A DNA stretch of 37,963 nucleotides from the NCBI GenBank assembly GCA_003170275.1, contig PNAM01000078.1, positions 1-37,963 of the forward strand. The letters are read 5' to 3'. Both the position numbers and the translations under genes were made by a program. The notes under the pieces are model-generated. The model saw only the letters and a list, made by a program, of their open reading frames with translations. It did not search any database and had not been told where the DNA came from. The first letter of the stretch is position 1. The number at the start of each line of letters is the position of its first letter. Shown here one piece after another: positions 17,620 through 26,063 of the stretch. The DNA comes from Myxococcales bacterium. Its GTDB lineage: Bacteria > Myxococcota_A > Polyangia > Palsa-1104.

Positions 17620-18138
17620 TTAGTCCTGCTTCCAGCTCGGATCCCCCAGGTAGTCGCGCTTTCCCAACTCGACGCCGCTGGCGCGGAGGATGCTGTACGC
17701 GGTGGTCACGTGGAAATAGAAGTTCGGCGTCGCGTGCTGGTGAAGATAGTCCCTGCCTTCGAGATGTAGCCCGGGGCGACGATGGGACGTGAACGTGCGC
17801 TTCTCGAAGCTGGTGAACTGTTCTGCCTTGATCGTTTGCAGGAACGCGAGCGTCCGGTCGATCCGCTCCATGAATTCTTCGAAGGTCTGCTCCTTGTCCT
17901 CCATCGCCGGCGCGGGGAGCCCGCTGAGCGTGGCGCAGCAGACCTTCGCGACGTCACAGGCGATCTGGATCTGGCGCGCGAGGGGAAACTGATCCGGGGC
18001 CAGGCGGGTCTGCAACAACACCGAAAAATCGATCTTCTTGCTCTCTGCGAACGCGCGCCCCTTTTGCAGCACGCCCTTCAGGTTGGTCAGGCCGCGGGAG
18101 AACTGCCCGACGGTCACGTCGTGAACGGAAACATGCAT
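17620..18138 (-). CDS. DUF1993 domain protein
   Basis: ATG 18138 follows AGGAG at 8 bp and begins the family's usual start (MHVSVHDVTVGQFSRGL), so the in-frame ATG at 18171 is not used. The 172-residue product matches DUF1993 throughout: KKIDFSVLLQTRLAPDQFPL, QIACDVAKVC, EEFMERIDRTLAFL, then TPNFYFHVTTAYSILRASGV and a terminal GKRDYLGD. These are cytosolic four-helix proteins of the DinB-like fold, with His and Asp/Glu residues that may bind metal; biochemical role unknown. It sits 45 bp downstream of the ice-binding lipoprotein gene. Confidence 0.88.
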   Translation of the reverse strand: MHVSVHDVTVGQFSRGLTNLKGVLQKGRAFAESKKIDFSVLLQTRLAPDQFPLARQIQIACDVAKVCCATLSGLPAPAMEDKEQTFEEFMERIDRTLAFLQTIKAEQFTSFEKRTFTSHRRPGLHLEGRDYLHQHATPNFYFHVTTAYSILRASGVELGKRDYLGDPSWKQD

Positions 18139-18183
18139 GGGATCGGCTCCTGCGAAAGTGGAAAGCAGCACAGTAGTCGGAAT

Positions 18184-19272
18184 TCAGGGCGCGGGCTTGA
18201 CGATCGTGTTGGTGTCCAGGTTGACCGCGGCGGTCACCGACAGCGCCCGCCCCTGGTTCAGCGTGGCGCCTGCGCCCAGCGAGATCGCGTCGTGCGCCAG
18301 GATCGTGCCCTCGAAGACGCTCATCGCCGCGAACGAGGGGGCGGTGCCGATCTGCCAGTAGACGTTGGCGGCCCTGGCGCCGTGGGTCAACAGGACCTTG
18401 CAGGTGGCGGCGGTGGTCAGGCTGGTCGCGGTCTGGAAGAGGAACACCGCATCACTGTCGCCCTGCGCGTCGAGCGTGAGGTCCCCGGACGAGATCGCCA
18501 GCGACGAGAGCGAGTGATACAGGCCGGGCGTCAGCGTCTGCCCGCCGAGGTCTCCGGCCACGGTCGTCGCGCACAGCGTGCGGGCGGCGGCGTCGTCGTA
18601 CGCGGTGGTGAGATCTGCGACCGCCTTCACCGCGGTCGGATCGTCGACGTGCTGCGTGCCGTTGACCGTCGGGGCGCCGGTCACCGAGGAGCCGGGGCTG
18701 AGCCCCAGATCTCCGCTGATGGTGGTCAGGCCGGTGTTGGTGACCGTGGAGGACGCCAGGACCGCGAAGCTCGCGGCGGACCCGAGCGCGACCGCGGCCT
18801 GGCTGCACGCGCCCGTCGAGAACGTCCACACGTAGTCCGCCGCCAGCGGCGTGTGTCCCGCGCCCATGGCGCCGGTGGTGATGGTGGCGGTGTAGAGCAG
18901 GCTGAGCCCGAGCGGGCCGGCCGGTGTGAAGGTCGCGGTGCTGCCCGCGGCATCGAGGGTCACCGTGCCGAAGATCGGCGTCGTGCCCTGCGCCAGCGTG
19001 AAGGTGAGCGCGGTGAGCGTCGAGGGATCCATCCCCTGATCGAAGGTGGCGGTGGGCTTTTTGCCGACCGATCCCTTGATCGCGCCGTTCGCCGGGCTGG
19101 TGAGGATCACCGTCGGAGAGACGGCGAGGTCGGCGATCGCGTCGATGCCGGCAAGATCGAACCGATCGCCGGGCGAGAGGTCGGAAGAAGGTCCGGTGAT
19201 GGGGAGCCCGCCGGTCCTGAATTCGCACCCGGGCAAGAGGGCCACGATGGCGAACAGGAGTCGCTGTCGCAA
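18184..19272 (-). CDS. Ice-binding-like (DUF3494) lipoprotein with Big_5-type Ig domain
   Basis: The start is TTG 19272, 3 bp after the response regulator stop and 9 bp after AAGGA, giving a lipobox (LFAIVALLPGC). Residues ~45-150 form a bacterial Ig-like domain (VILTSPANGAI, ATFDQGMDPSTLTA, LLYTATITTG). Residues ~155-362 carry the DUF3494 ice-binding beta-solenoid pattern: FAVLASSTVTNTGLTTISGD, LGLSPGSSVTG, TLTPGLYHS, VYWQIGTAPSF and GTILAHDAISLGAGATLNQG. DUF3494 proteins bind ice crystals or act as adhesins, and the lipid anchor would fix it to the cell. Whether this copy binds ice cannot be told. It is apparently co-transcribed with a response regulator. Confidence 0.85.
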   Translation of the reverse strand: MRQRLLFAIVALLPGCEFRTGGLPITGPSSDLSPGDRFDLAGIDAIADLAVSPTVILTSPANGAIKGSVGKKPTATFDQGMDPSTLTALTFTLAQGTTPIFGTVTLDAAGSTATFTPAGPLGLSLLYTATITTGAMGAGHTPLAADYVWTFSTGACSQAAVALGSAASFAVLASSTVTNTGLTTISGDLGLSPGSSVTGAPTVNGTQHVDDPTAVKAVADLTTAYDDAAARTLCATTVAGDLGGQTLTPGLYHSLSSLAISSGDLTLDAQGDSDAVFLFQTATSLTTAATCKVLLTHGARAANVYWQIGTAPSFAAMSVFEGTILAHDAISLGAGATLNQGRALSVTAAVNLDTNTIVKPAP

Positions 19273-19275
19273 CGA

Positions 19276-19725
19276 CTAGTCCTTCTCGGTCGAGGGTGGG
19301 CGGTGCAGCGCCGACCAGGCTTCCTCGATCGTGCGCACGAGCTCGTGAGAGTCCGTCGCGTTGACCACCGTGATCGCCTGGTTCTGCACCACGTGCAGCA
19401 GCTCCTCGAAGCTCATCGGCTTGCGCAGATAGTCCGCGGCGTGCAGCCTGCGAGCCCGCTGCCTGCCGTCGGGACGGGCGCTCAAGACGACCACTGGAAT
19501 GTTGGCCGTGCGCGGATCGGTGAGTTGGCGCGTCCTGAACTCTTCGCCGTCCATGCCGGGCATCAGGAGATCGAGCAGGATCAGGCTCGGCAGCGGCTCG
19601 GCCTGCAGTCGCCGCAGCGCCTCGCCGCCGTCTTGCGCTACTTCGACCGAATACCCCTCGGTCTCGAGAACGTCGCGGATCGAGGAGCGCACCCCCTCGT
19701 CGTCCTCGATGATGAGGATGCTCAT
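19276..19725 (-). CDS. Stand-alone response regulator receiver protein
   Basis: The 149-residue product is a single CheY-like receiver: acidic pocket Glu7-Asp8-Asp9, phospho-acceptor Asp52 (LILLDLLMPGMDG), Ser82 (VVVLSARP) and Lys102 (YLRKPMSFEELL). A short helical tail with no DNA-binding or enzymatic domain follows. It therefore probably works by protein contact with a partner such as a hybrid kinase. No histidine kinase is adjacent; the closest is the broken one at 1106. ATG 19725 is 57 bp after the esterase stop, so it may have its own promoter. Confidence 0.9.
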   Translation of the reverse strand: MSILIIEDDEGVRSSIRDVLETEGYSVEVAQDGGEALRRLQAEPLPSLILLDLLMPGMDGEEFRTRQLTDPRTANIPVVVLSARPDGRQRARRLHAADYLRKPMSFEELLHVVQNQAITVVNATDSHELVRTIEEAWSALHRPPSTEKD

Positions 19726-19782
19726 CCAACACTGTAGCAGCGTGGAGGGAGGGGGCCAGCGACGAGCGTAACCAGCCGGCGG

Positions 19783-20805
19783 CTAGTTCAGCGAGCAATA
19801 GGCGAGAAAGCCGCTCGGGAGCGCGCTCGCGTAGGGCGACGGGTTGGTGCCGAACGGGTGATCCTGGAAGAAGCGCCAGACGCTGTCGGCGGCGGGCGGC
19901 GGCGGGATCTGGTGGCCGGGCGCGTTCTGCGAGTGATCGCAGATGAACGCGAAGTGGCCGAGCGAGCGCAGCGTGGTCTGGTAGGTCTCGCTGGCCATCT
20001 GAAAGCTGAGCTGACCGTAGGTGTCGGTCGCGCCGCCGTGGAAGATCATCGCGGCGAACAGGTTGGTCGGATCCTGGTTGGCATCGGCGACGCCCGGCGC
20101 GATTCCGCCCGAGTAGGTGGTGACGCTCGCCAGATATCCGGAGCGCAACAGGCTCATGCGGGTGGTTTGCAGCGCGCCGGCGCTCATGCCGAGCGAGTGG
20201 ATGTGGCGCAGATCGATCCCGACCTTGGCGATCGCGCAGGCGACGATCTCGTCGGCGACCTTCAGATCGTCCTGCTGATTGCCGGTCACCAGGTACCACG
20301 GGAACTGGTTCTTCTGGCCGTTCGGCATGTCCTCGACGGGCGCGATGACCATCCCGCCTTGCGCTTCGATTTCGTTTACCACCGATTGCCCGAGCCCGTA
20401 GAGCACCTCGTTGGTCGAGCTGGTGGTGGCGTACCAATAGAAGACCAGCGGGCCGTGCAGCGTCTTGGCGGCGGAGGACATCCAGATGCGCGCGGTGCGC
20501 GGAGCGATGCCGGCCGGCGAGAAGGTGACCGTGCCGTCCTGGAAGTCGGGGCAGGTGCCGGTGGGGGACGGGAGGAAGATCGGGTTGGGTTGTAGCGGGC
20601 CGCCGTTGATCGCGCCGTCGCCGGGCACGCTCCCGTCGAGCGGCAGTTGGCCGCCGCCGCCGCCGCCGTCCTGGCCAGCGCCGCCACCGCCGCCGCCGTC
20701 CTCGCCCGCGCCGCCGCCACCGGTGCCGCCGTCGATCGTCGATCCGTTGCCGCCATTGCAGCCGGTAATGAAGGTGAGGCAGATGACCCAGGGAATTCGT
20801 CGCAT
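19783..20805 (-). CDS. PHB-depolymerase/feruloyl-esterase-like alpha/beta hydrolase lipoprotein
   Basis: ATG 20805 has an AGGAG SD. A lipobox (CLTFITGC, Cys16) is followed by a very Gly-rich linker (residues 19-55), then an alpha/beta hydrolase fold of the LpqC/poly(3-hydroxybutyrate) depolymerase type. The nucleophile elbow is GMSAG (Ser208), the acid is probably in FHGGATDTYG, and a His follows in APGHQIPPPP. The long linker and lipid anchor place the enzyme at the outer membrane, probably acting on an ester polymer or xenobiotic; the substrate is not determined. It leads the esterase - regulator - ice-binding - DUF1993 group. Confidence 0.8.
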   Translation of the reverse strand: MRRIPWVICLTFITGCNGGNGSTIDGGTGGGGAGEDGGGGGGAGQDGGGGGGQLPLDGSVPGDGAINGGPLQPNPIFLPSPTGTCPDFQDGTVTFSPAGIAPRTARIWMSSAAKTLHGPLVFYWYATTSSTNEVLYGLGQSVVNEIEAQGGMVIAPVEDMPNGQKNQFPWYLVTGNQQDDLKVADEIVACAIAKVGIDLRHIHSLGMSAGALQTTRMSLLRSGYLASVTTYSGGIAPGVADANQDPTNLFAAMIFHGGATDTYGQLSFQMASETYQTTLRSLGHFAFICDHSQNAPGHQIPPPPAADSVWRFFQDHPFGTNPSPYASALPSGFLAYCSLN

Positions 20806-21069
20806 TCGGCGGCTCCTTCGTCGCCCTCCGATTCAGCATTTTCTGATCCAGCGCCGTCGACGCCGCCGCGCGGGCCTCGCGCGTGCCCTGTGGGCCTCAG
20901 CCCTCGGGCGTCCTTCCCCTCCGGCGTCGCGTTCTGCCACGGAGCAGCCGCACCCCATCGCTGCACACGGCTGGTCTCACATGCGAGACGTGGAGTTTGC
21001 GTCCGCCCGTCCCAACCGTCGAGAATTGCGTGGCCTCGAGCTGGCCTTCGACTTGCTCTGTGTCCCGGC

Positions 21070-22359
21070 ATGAGTCGAGCGAGCTGGATCGAGATCGTGG
21101 TGCTGGCGTCCCTTGGCGGCACGGTGTTGATCGGATGCAGCGGCGTCCCCGAGGTGGAGGGCGAGAGCTCGGCGGCGTTGGGCACCGCCTTCGCCAATGA
21201 CAAACCCGCCTACGACTTCTTCGTCGGCAAGGGACTCACCAGCTTCCAGGCCGCCGGCATCGTCGGCAACCTGGACCAGGAATCGGGCGTGAATCCCGCT
21301 TCGGTGCAGTTCGGCGGCGGACCGGGACGGGGGATCGCGCAGTGGTCTGTCGGGGGAAGGTGGGACACGTCCGCGAACGACAACGTCCTGTCGTACGCCA
21401 ACACCAAGGGGGAATCCTCGGGGTCGTTGAACCTGCAGCTCGAGTTCATCTGGTACGAGCTGACGACGTTCGGGTACGGCTATTCGCAGCTGAAGGCGAC
21501 CACCAACGTCACCGACGCGACCGTCGCCTTCATGGACAAGTACGAGATCTGCGGAACCTGCGATCAAACGCAGCGGGTTGCGGACGCCAAGTCGGTGCTG
21601 AGCGCCTATGGCGTGGTGCCTTCCTACGCCGCGACGTTCGTCAGTCAATCGTGGCCGTACGCGTCGATGCCCGCGCTCACCGTCAAGTGCGGCCAAAGCG
21701 TGGTCGCGAAGCTGGTGTTGAAGAACGCAGGCGGCAAGAGCTGGGACGGCTCGACCAGGCTCGGCACCACGATGCCGCGCGATCGCGCGAGCATCTTCTC
21801 CGGCAGCGATTGGCTCGCGCCGGACCGCGCCGCGACCAGTGGAGCCGTTGCGCCGAACGCCGACGGCACCTTTACGTTTTCGTTTCATGGACCGACGGGC
21901 GCCGCGTGCGTTCCCGGGACCTATCACGAGTTCTTCGGCGTGGTTCAGGAAGGCGCGGCCTGGTTCAGCGACAGCGGGCAAGGCGGGCCGCCCGACAACC
22001 AGCTCGAAGCGCTCATCGACCTCGTGCCCGGCGCTGCTGCCCCGGCGGACCTGGGCGAAGGCAAGCCGGCCGACGACGCCGGAACGATGCCGGGCGGGAG
22101 CGACGGCGGCAGCACGCCCGCTGCCGACGACGGCGGAACGACGCCGGGCGGGAGCGACGGCGGGAGCACCAACGGCTCCGGCGCTCAGGGTGGCTGCAGC
22201 GTCGCGGGGTCCACCTCGAGCGACGGCCCGGTGCTCGTGTTCGTGCTCATGCTCGCGTGCGCGCTGCTCGTCGCTCGTGCCCGCCGCCAGCCGATCAGGG
22301 GTGCAGCACGCACCCGCCGATCACCTCGCCGTTCCATTTCGCGCGCATCGCTTTCTTGA
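21070..22359 (+). CDS. Surface-anchored protein with phage-tail-lysozyme domain and MYXO-CTERM-like tail
   Basis: ATG 21070 gives a lipobox-like signal (LASLGGTVLIGC). Residues ~40-170 resemble the phage tail lysozyme fold: AYDFFVGKGLTSFQAAGIVG, NLDQESGVNP with the candidate catalytic Glu, and GRGIAQWSVGGRWD. An NBR1-like Ig domain follows (VKLVLKNAGGKSW, STRLGTTMPRD, GTYHEFFGVVQEG). Then comes a Gly/Asp/Ser/Thr linker with PGGSDGGST repeats and a terminal GGCSVAG - hydrophobic helix - Arg cluster of MYXO-CTERM type. The last ~22 residues past the Arg cluster overlap the 3' end of the oxidoreductase gene by 65 bp. Likely a cell-surface muramidase-like protein; target (own wall or prey) unknown. 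The 264-bp upstream gap has an IR (GTCTC/GAGAC, 20974-20989). Confidence 0.78.
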   Translation: MSRASWIEIVVLASLGGTVLIGCSGVPEVEGESSAALGTAFANDKPAYDFFVGKGLTSFQAAGIVGNLDQESGVNPASVQFGGGPGRGIAQWSVGGRWDTSANDNVLSYANTKGESSGSLNLQLEFIWYELTTFGYGYSQLKATTNVTDATVAFMDKYEICGTCDQTQRVADAKSVLSAYGVVPSYAATFVSQSWPYASMPALTVKCGQSVVAKLVLKNAGGKSWDGSTRLGTTMPRDRASIFSGSDWLAPDRAATSGAVAPNADGTFTFSFHGPTGAACVPGTYHEFFGVVQEGAAWFSDSGQGGPPDNQLEALIDLVPGAAAPADLGEGKPADDAGTMPGGSDGGSTPAADDGGTTPGGSDGGSTNGSGAQGGCSVAGSTSSDGPVLVFVLMLACALLVARARRQPIRGAARTRRSPRRSISRASLS

Positions 22360-23422
22360 AGTCTGCGAGCGGAAAGACGTGCGAGACGTACGGTCGGATC
22401 TGACCGGACTCCGCCCAGCGCAGCACCTGCTCGAGGCGCGGAGCGCGGATGGACGGATCGTGAACCGTGGAGATCACCATCGGACAGCCCAGCACGTCGA
22501 GGCCCTTCATCAGGATCAGATTGGTCGGCAGCGTGTTGGCATTCGGCGCGCCTCGTTGCCCTCGGCCCTGCGCGACGAACGGCGTCGAGGCCCAGCCGAC
22601 GATCAGGTAGCGCGCTCCGAAGGCCACCGCGCGTAGGCTCTCGAGCGAGATGTCGCCGCCGACGCCGTCGTAAACCACGTCGGCGCCGCGGCCTCCGGTC
22701 AGCGCCTTGACCTCCTCGCGAAACGAACGAACGCCGGGGCCGCCGTCGGGGTTCTTGCAATTGATGACGTGGTCGGCCCCCTGCGCCTTGACCACCGCGA
22801 GCTTCTCGTCCGAGCGGCCGGTGGCGATCACGGTTGCGCCGAGCACCTTCGCCACGTGCACCGCCGCCAGGCCGGTCGAGCCGGACGCGCCGTGGACCAG
22901 CACCGTCTCGTGGGCCTGCAGGCGCGCGCGCGCGATCAGGCAGTGGTAGGCGGTCTCGTAGCTGCCGAGCAGATTGCAGGCCTGGTCGAACGAGAGCCCG
23001 CCCGGGATTCGGCGCACCGCCTCGGCCGGGGCCACCGCGTACGACGCGTAGCCGCCGTAGCTCTGGTACGCGCCGAGCGATCTCGGGCCGGCCTGAAAGC
23101 CATCGACGAGCACGTTGTCGCCCACCGCCAGTCGCGTGCTGTCGGCGTCGGGTCCGAGCCAGGCCACCACGCCGGCGTACTCGAGCCCCGGACAATACGG
23201 CGGCTTCGGCATGTGCTGGTATTGGCCGCTGGTCATGAGCAGGTCCACCCAGCCGACCGACGCGCTCTTGATGCACACGATCACGTCGCGCGCCGCGAGC
23301 GTCGCGGGGTCGGGCGGCGCCATCTCGTGCAGCGCAGCGTGCTGGTCGATCGCTTGCAGCGGATCGTCGCCAAACTGAGAGACGACCACCCGGTGGCCCG
23401 AGGGCAATGGCGCGCGGTTCAT
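22295..23422 (-). CDS. MDR family zinc-less NAD(P)H oxidoreductase (quinone reductase/VAT-1 like)
   Basis: The 375-residue form starts at ATG 23422; an in-frame GTG at 23476 adds 18 residues with no SD in favour of either. The N-terminal GroES-like domain contains VGWVDLLMTSGQY and PGLEYAGVVAWLG. The cofactor fold has VLVHGASGSTGLAAVHVAK, which suits NADPH, followed by TGRSDEKLAVVKAQGADHVI and DVVYDGVGG. The zinc-binding Cys ladder of alcohol dehydrogenases is absent. Members of this branch reduce quinones or enones; the substrate is unspecified here. It converges on and overlaps the lysozyme-fold gene tail. Confidence 0.87.
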   Translation of the reverse strand: MNRAPLPSGHRVVVSQFGDDPLQAIDQHAALHEMAPPDPATLAARDVIVCIKSASVGWVDLLMTSGQYQHMPKPPYCPGLEYAGVVAWLGPDADSTRLAVGDNVLVDGFQAGPRSLGAYQSYGGYASYAVAPAEAVRRIPGGLSFDQACNLLGSYETAYHCLIARARLQAHETVLVHGASGSTGLAAVHVAKVLGATVIATGRSDEKLAVVKAQGADHVINCKNPDGGPGVRSFREEVKALTGGRGADVVYDGVGGDISLESLRAVAFGARYLIVGWASTPFVAQGRGQRGAPNANTLPTNLILMKGLDVLGCPMVISTVHDPSIRAPRLEQVLRWAESGQIRPYVSHVFPLADFKKAMRAKWNGEVIGGCVLHP

Positions 23423-23560
23423 GGCGTGGCGGATTGTACGTCCACCATCGCTCCGAAGATCCATTTCGCGATACACCGATAGAAATAATAGTAATCCTCC
23501 TAACTGATTCTAATGGCAATTACATCGTGGTATTTCGTAAGCGAATTCATACAATTAATC

Positions 23561-23578
23561 TTGGAAACGTTATTGCTA
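23561..23578 (+). promoter_or_regulatory. Sigma54-like -24/-12 promoter before the TolB-like gene
   Basis: TTGGAAACGTTATTGCTA has GG at 23563-23564 and GC at 23575-23576, exactly 10 bp apart, the -24/-12 spacing for sigma54. It lies in an unusually AT-rich stretch (23470-23588). Its predicted start, 12 bp after the GC, is within a base or two of the ATG at 23589, which would give a nearly leaderless mRNA. The match is partial (TGGAAAC for TGGCACG), so chance is possible. Confidence 0.4.
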
Positions 23579-23588
23579 CGATCGGCCG

Positions 23589-25061
23589 ATGTCTCCGTAT
23601 GCCCCGGGCATCAGCTCCGTACAGCGCGCCCTCCTCGTCGGCAGCCTGTGCCTCGGACTGGCGTCGGACGTGTTCGCAGGCAGGCTCGCCGGCAGCATCA
23701 CGCAGCTCACCACCGGCTCGGCGAACGACACGCAGACCACGCCGGCGATCTCCGGCACCAACGTGGTGTGGACCGACAACGCCAGGCTCGCGGGCGGCGG
23801 AACCAACGCCGACATCTATCAGTACGACCTGAGCGCCGGCGGCGTCGCGACCAACCTCACCAACACGCCTGATCAGCAGGAGTTCCTCGACGACGTCGAC
23901 GGCACCAACGTGGTCTACACGCACACCAGCGCGAGCAATCTGGGCGACATCGTGGTCTACGATCTCGCCACCGGCACCGGCACCACCGTCGCGGGCGCGG
24001 ACGCCAAGACCCACTTCGAGCAGCCGTCGATCCGTGGCCGCTACATCGTCTACGTCCGCTCGAGCGGCCAGGACGACATCGACGGCTACGACAACGCGCT
24101 CGGCGCGCCGTTCGCAAGACCGGTCACCAACGACGCGGCCATCCAGGCGCGCCCGCGCGTGTCCGGCGACTACATCGTCTACGAGGATTACGGCAGCGGC
24201 ACGGCCGACATCTACGGCTATCAGATCTCGACCAACGGCTCGCCTTTCTCGATCGCCACCGGGCCGTCCAATCAGAGCGAGCCTGACATCGACGGCAACT
24301 TCGTGGTGTGGGTGGACTCGGCGGCGGGCATCGATCAGATCTATTCGTTCGACTTGACCACGCGCGCCACCCGCCAGCTCACCACCGTCGCCAGCCACAA
24401 GGTGCAGCCGCGCATCTCCGGCACGCGCGTGGTGTGGGCCGACGACCGCGCGGGCAACCTCGACATCTATACCTACGACCTGGCCACCAACTCCGAGGAC
24501 GTGGTCGTCGACGGCGCGGGCGACCAGATGCTCTCGGCGATCAGCGGCAACCGCGTGGTCTACACCTCGAACGCCTCCGGCTTCGAGCAGGTCTACGCGT
24601 TCACCATCAACACGCCGCCGCCGCCGCCGCCGCCCAGCGACAAGCCGTTCGGCTGCGATCCGGCCAAGACCGATCTGGTCGACGCGTCGGTGGTGATGAC
24701 CCGCACGGGCAAGATGCCGGTGTTCGCCAGCCGCGCGTTCTCCACCGTCGCCGGCCACTCGTATTGGGTGTGCGTGGAGAACGGGTTGCCGTCCGGTGCC
24801 CAGCGAACCTCCACGTTCGACTTCGGCGTCGACGGCCATCTCGTCCTGAACCCCTCGGACTTCAAGCCGAGCCACAACCCGCCCCACTGGGTCTCCGCGC
24901 GCATCTTCGACGACGACGACGACCGGGGACACCGGGAGCGCGACGAGCACGGTCATCACTGGCAGAGCCCCAAGCAGATTTGGGCCGCCGCGCTGTTTGG
25001 CTCGATCACCAGCGCCACGGTCACGGTCAGCATCCGCACCGCACTCGACCCCCACCACTAG
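23589..25061 (+). CDS. Secreted TolB-like beta-propeller protein
   Basis: The 490-residue protein has a signal peptide (RALLVGSLCLGLASDVFA-GR). Six or so propeller blades follow, each with ISGTNVVWTD, DIYQYDLSAG, GTNVVYT, GDIVVYDLAT or RYIVYVRSSG-type strands like those of TolB. A proline stretch (PPPPPPP) near residue 346 leads to a separate domain with Cys pairs (FGCDPAKTD, YWVCVENG), ending in an Asp/His-rich segment (DDDDDRGHRERDEHGHH). The propeller suggests ligand or partner binding outside the cell. It is preceded by the sigma54-like site and followed by a TGATCC-TATT-GGATCA hairpin (25066-25081). Confidence 0.82.
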   Translation: MSPYAPGISSVQRALLVGSLCLGLASDVFAGRLAGSITQLTTGSANDTQTTPAISGTNVVWTDNARLAGGGTNADIYQYDLSAGGVATNLTNTPDQQEFLDDVDGTNVVYTHTSASNLGDIVVYDLATGTGTTVAGADAKTHFEQPSIRGRYIVYVRSSGQDDIDGYDNALGAPFARPVTNDAAIQARPRVSGDYIVYEDYGSGTADIYGYQISTNGSPFSIATGPSNQSEPDIDGNFVVWVDSAAGIDQIYSFDLTTRATRQLTTVASHKVQPRISGTRVVWADDRAGNLDIYTYDLATNSEDVVVDGAGDQMLSAISGNRVVYTSNASGFEQVYAFTINTPPPPPPPSDKPFGCDPAKTDLVDASVVMTRTGKMPVFASRAFSTVAGHSYWVCVENGLPSGAQRTSTFDFGVDGHLVLNPSDFKPSHNPPHWVSARIFDDDDDRGHRERDEHGHHWQSPKQIWAAALFGSITSATVTVSIRTALDPHH

Positions 25062-25070
25062 CACCTGATC

Positions 25071-25322
25071 CTATTGGATCATCGGTTGGATCAGCGCGCC
25101 GTCGCCAAGCTCGGCGGGAAGATCGTTGGCGACCAGCTCTCCCTCCTTCAGACCGTGGGTCACCTGCGTGCGGTTGCCGTCGCTCGCGCCCACGTCGATG
25201 GGAACCAGGTGGATCTTGTTGCCTTCGACGACCGCGGCGCGCGTGTGGCCGGCGCGCACGATGATCGCGGCGTTGGGCACCGTCGGGATGGGCGGCTCGG
25301 CGATGTCGAGCTCCACGTGCAC
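25071..25322 (-). pseudogene. C-terminal remnant of an RND efflux periplasmic adaptor (HlyD-like)
   Basis: About 80 residues match the C-terminal end of a membrane-fusion protein: VHVELDIAEPPIPTVPNAAI, VVEGNKIHLVPIDVGASDG and THGLKEGELVANDLP. In the family this follows ~300 residues of hairpin, lipoyl and barrel domains, which are absent here. Upstream the frame ends at a stop within the abutting kinase fragment. No transporter or outer-membrane channel is nearby. It is best read as a decayed fragment. Confidence 0.72.
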
Positions 25323-25326
25323 GCGC

Positions 25327-25479
25327 GGCGTCGGACTGGGGCTCTATATCGCATCACAGATCGTGCGCGCGCACGATGCCAGCATCGAGGTCACCTCCTC
25401 GCCACGCGACGGCACGCGCTTCACGGTGCATCTGCCGCGCGCAGACCGCGAGTCAAGTCCGGTCTCCCTCTCTCGTTGA
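25327..25479 (+). pseudogene. C-terminal remnant of a histidine kinase
   Basis: The plus frame from GGC 25327 reads GVGLGLYIASQIVRAHDASI and then EVTSSPRDGTRFTVHLPR. This is the G2 box and last strands of a HATPase_c domain, ending at TGA 25477-25479. No H, N, G1 or F boxes lie upstream; instead the sequence abuts the opposite-strand adaptor fragment at about 25323-25330. Only a gene remnant, unrelated to the broken kinase at 1106. Confidence 0.75.
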
Positions 25480-25487
25480 CCGCGGGG

Positions 25488-26063
25488 ATGCGGTCGGAGC
25501 AACATCGGGGCGTGACCGATACGGAATACCGCGTGACGCCGTCGCTGGGGAGCGGCGCGATGCGCTACACGCTCGACGGGGACTCGTTGATCGTCGAATC
25601 GGCCAAGCGGCGCGATCGGCGATCGTTCGCGCTGGCCGAGGTCGCGCGGGTGCGGATCACTTGCATCCAGGGCATCGGCCGGTGCGAGCTGCACACGCGA
25701 GGCGGCGCCAAGCTGGTCATCCTGTCGCGCCACGTTCGCGGCCTGGCGGACTTCGTCGACCAGAACGTCGAGTACGCGCGCTTCGTCGCCGCCTTGCACG
25801 CGCGTCTCGCCGTCGCGGCGTCCAGCGCGCGCTACCTCGGAGGAACGAGCTTTGGCTTCGCGCTGGGCGTGGTGGCGGTGGTGTCGGGCGCCGCGGCAGC
25901 CCTTGTCGTCGCCCTGATGGCCGGCGCCGCCGACGGGATCGGCGTGGCCAAAGTGGTCGCTCCGCTCGGCGGCGCGCTGGCCCTCGGTGTGCCGCTCATG
26001 AGGGCCGGCCGGGGGCAGCCCTACCGGCCCGAGGCGCTGCCCGAAAAGCACATGCCGCGCTGA
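25488..26063 (+). CDS. Small membrane protein with PH-like N-terminus
   Basis: The ATG at 25488 or GTG at 25512 starts a ~185-190-residue protein. Residues ~15-100 form a beta-rich domain (MRYTLDGDSLIVESAKRRD, RSFALAEVARVRI, CELHTRGGAKLVI, VEYARFVAALHARL) like bacterial PH-fold domains. Two hydrophobic segments follow (GGTSFGFALGVVAVVSGAAA, and GGALALGVPLM). No SD discriminates the two starts. It lies 8 bp after the kinase remnant and has no partner gene. Function unknown. Confidence 0.62.
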   Translation: MRSEQHRGVTDTEYRVTPSLGSGAMRYTLDGDSLIVESAKRRDRRSFALAEVARVRITCIQGIGRCELHTRGGAKLVILSRHVRGLADFVDQNVEYARFVAALHARLAVAASSARYLGGTSFGFALGVVAVVSGAAAALVVALMAGAADGIGVAKVVAPLGGALALGVPLMRAGRGQPYRPEALPEKHMPR

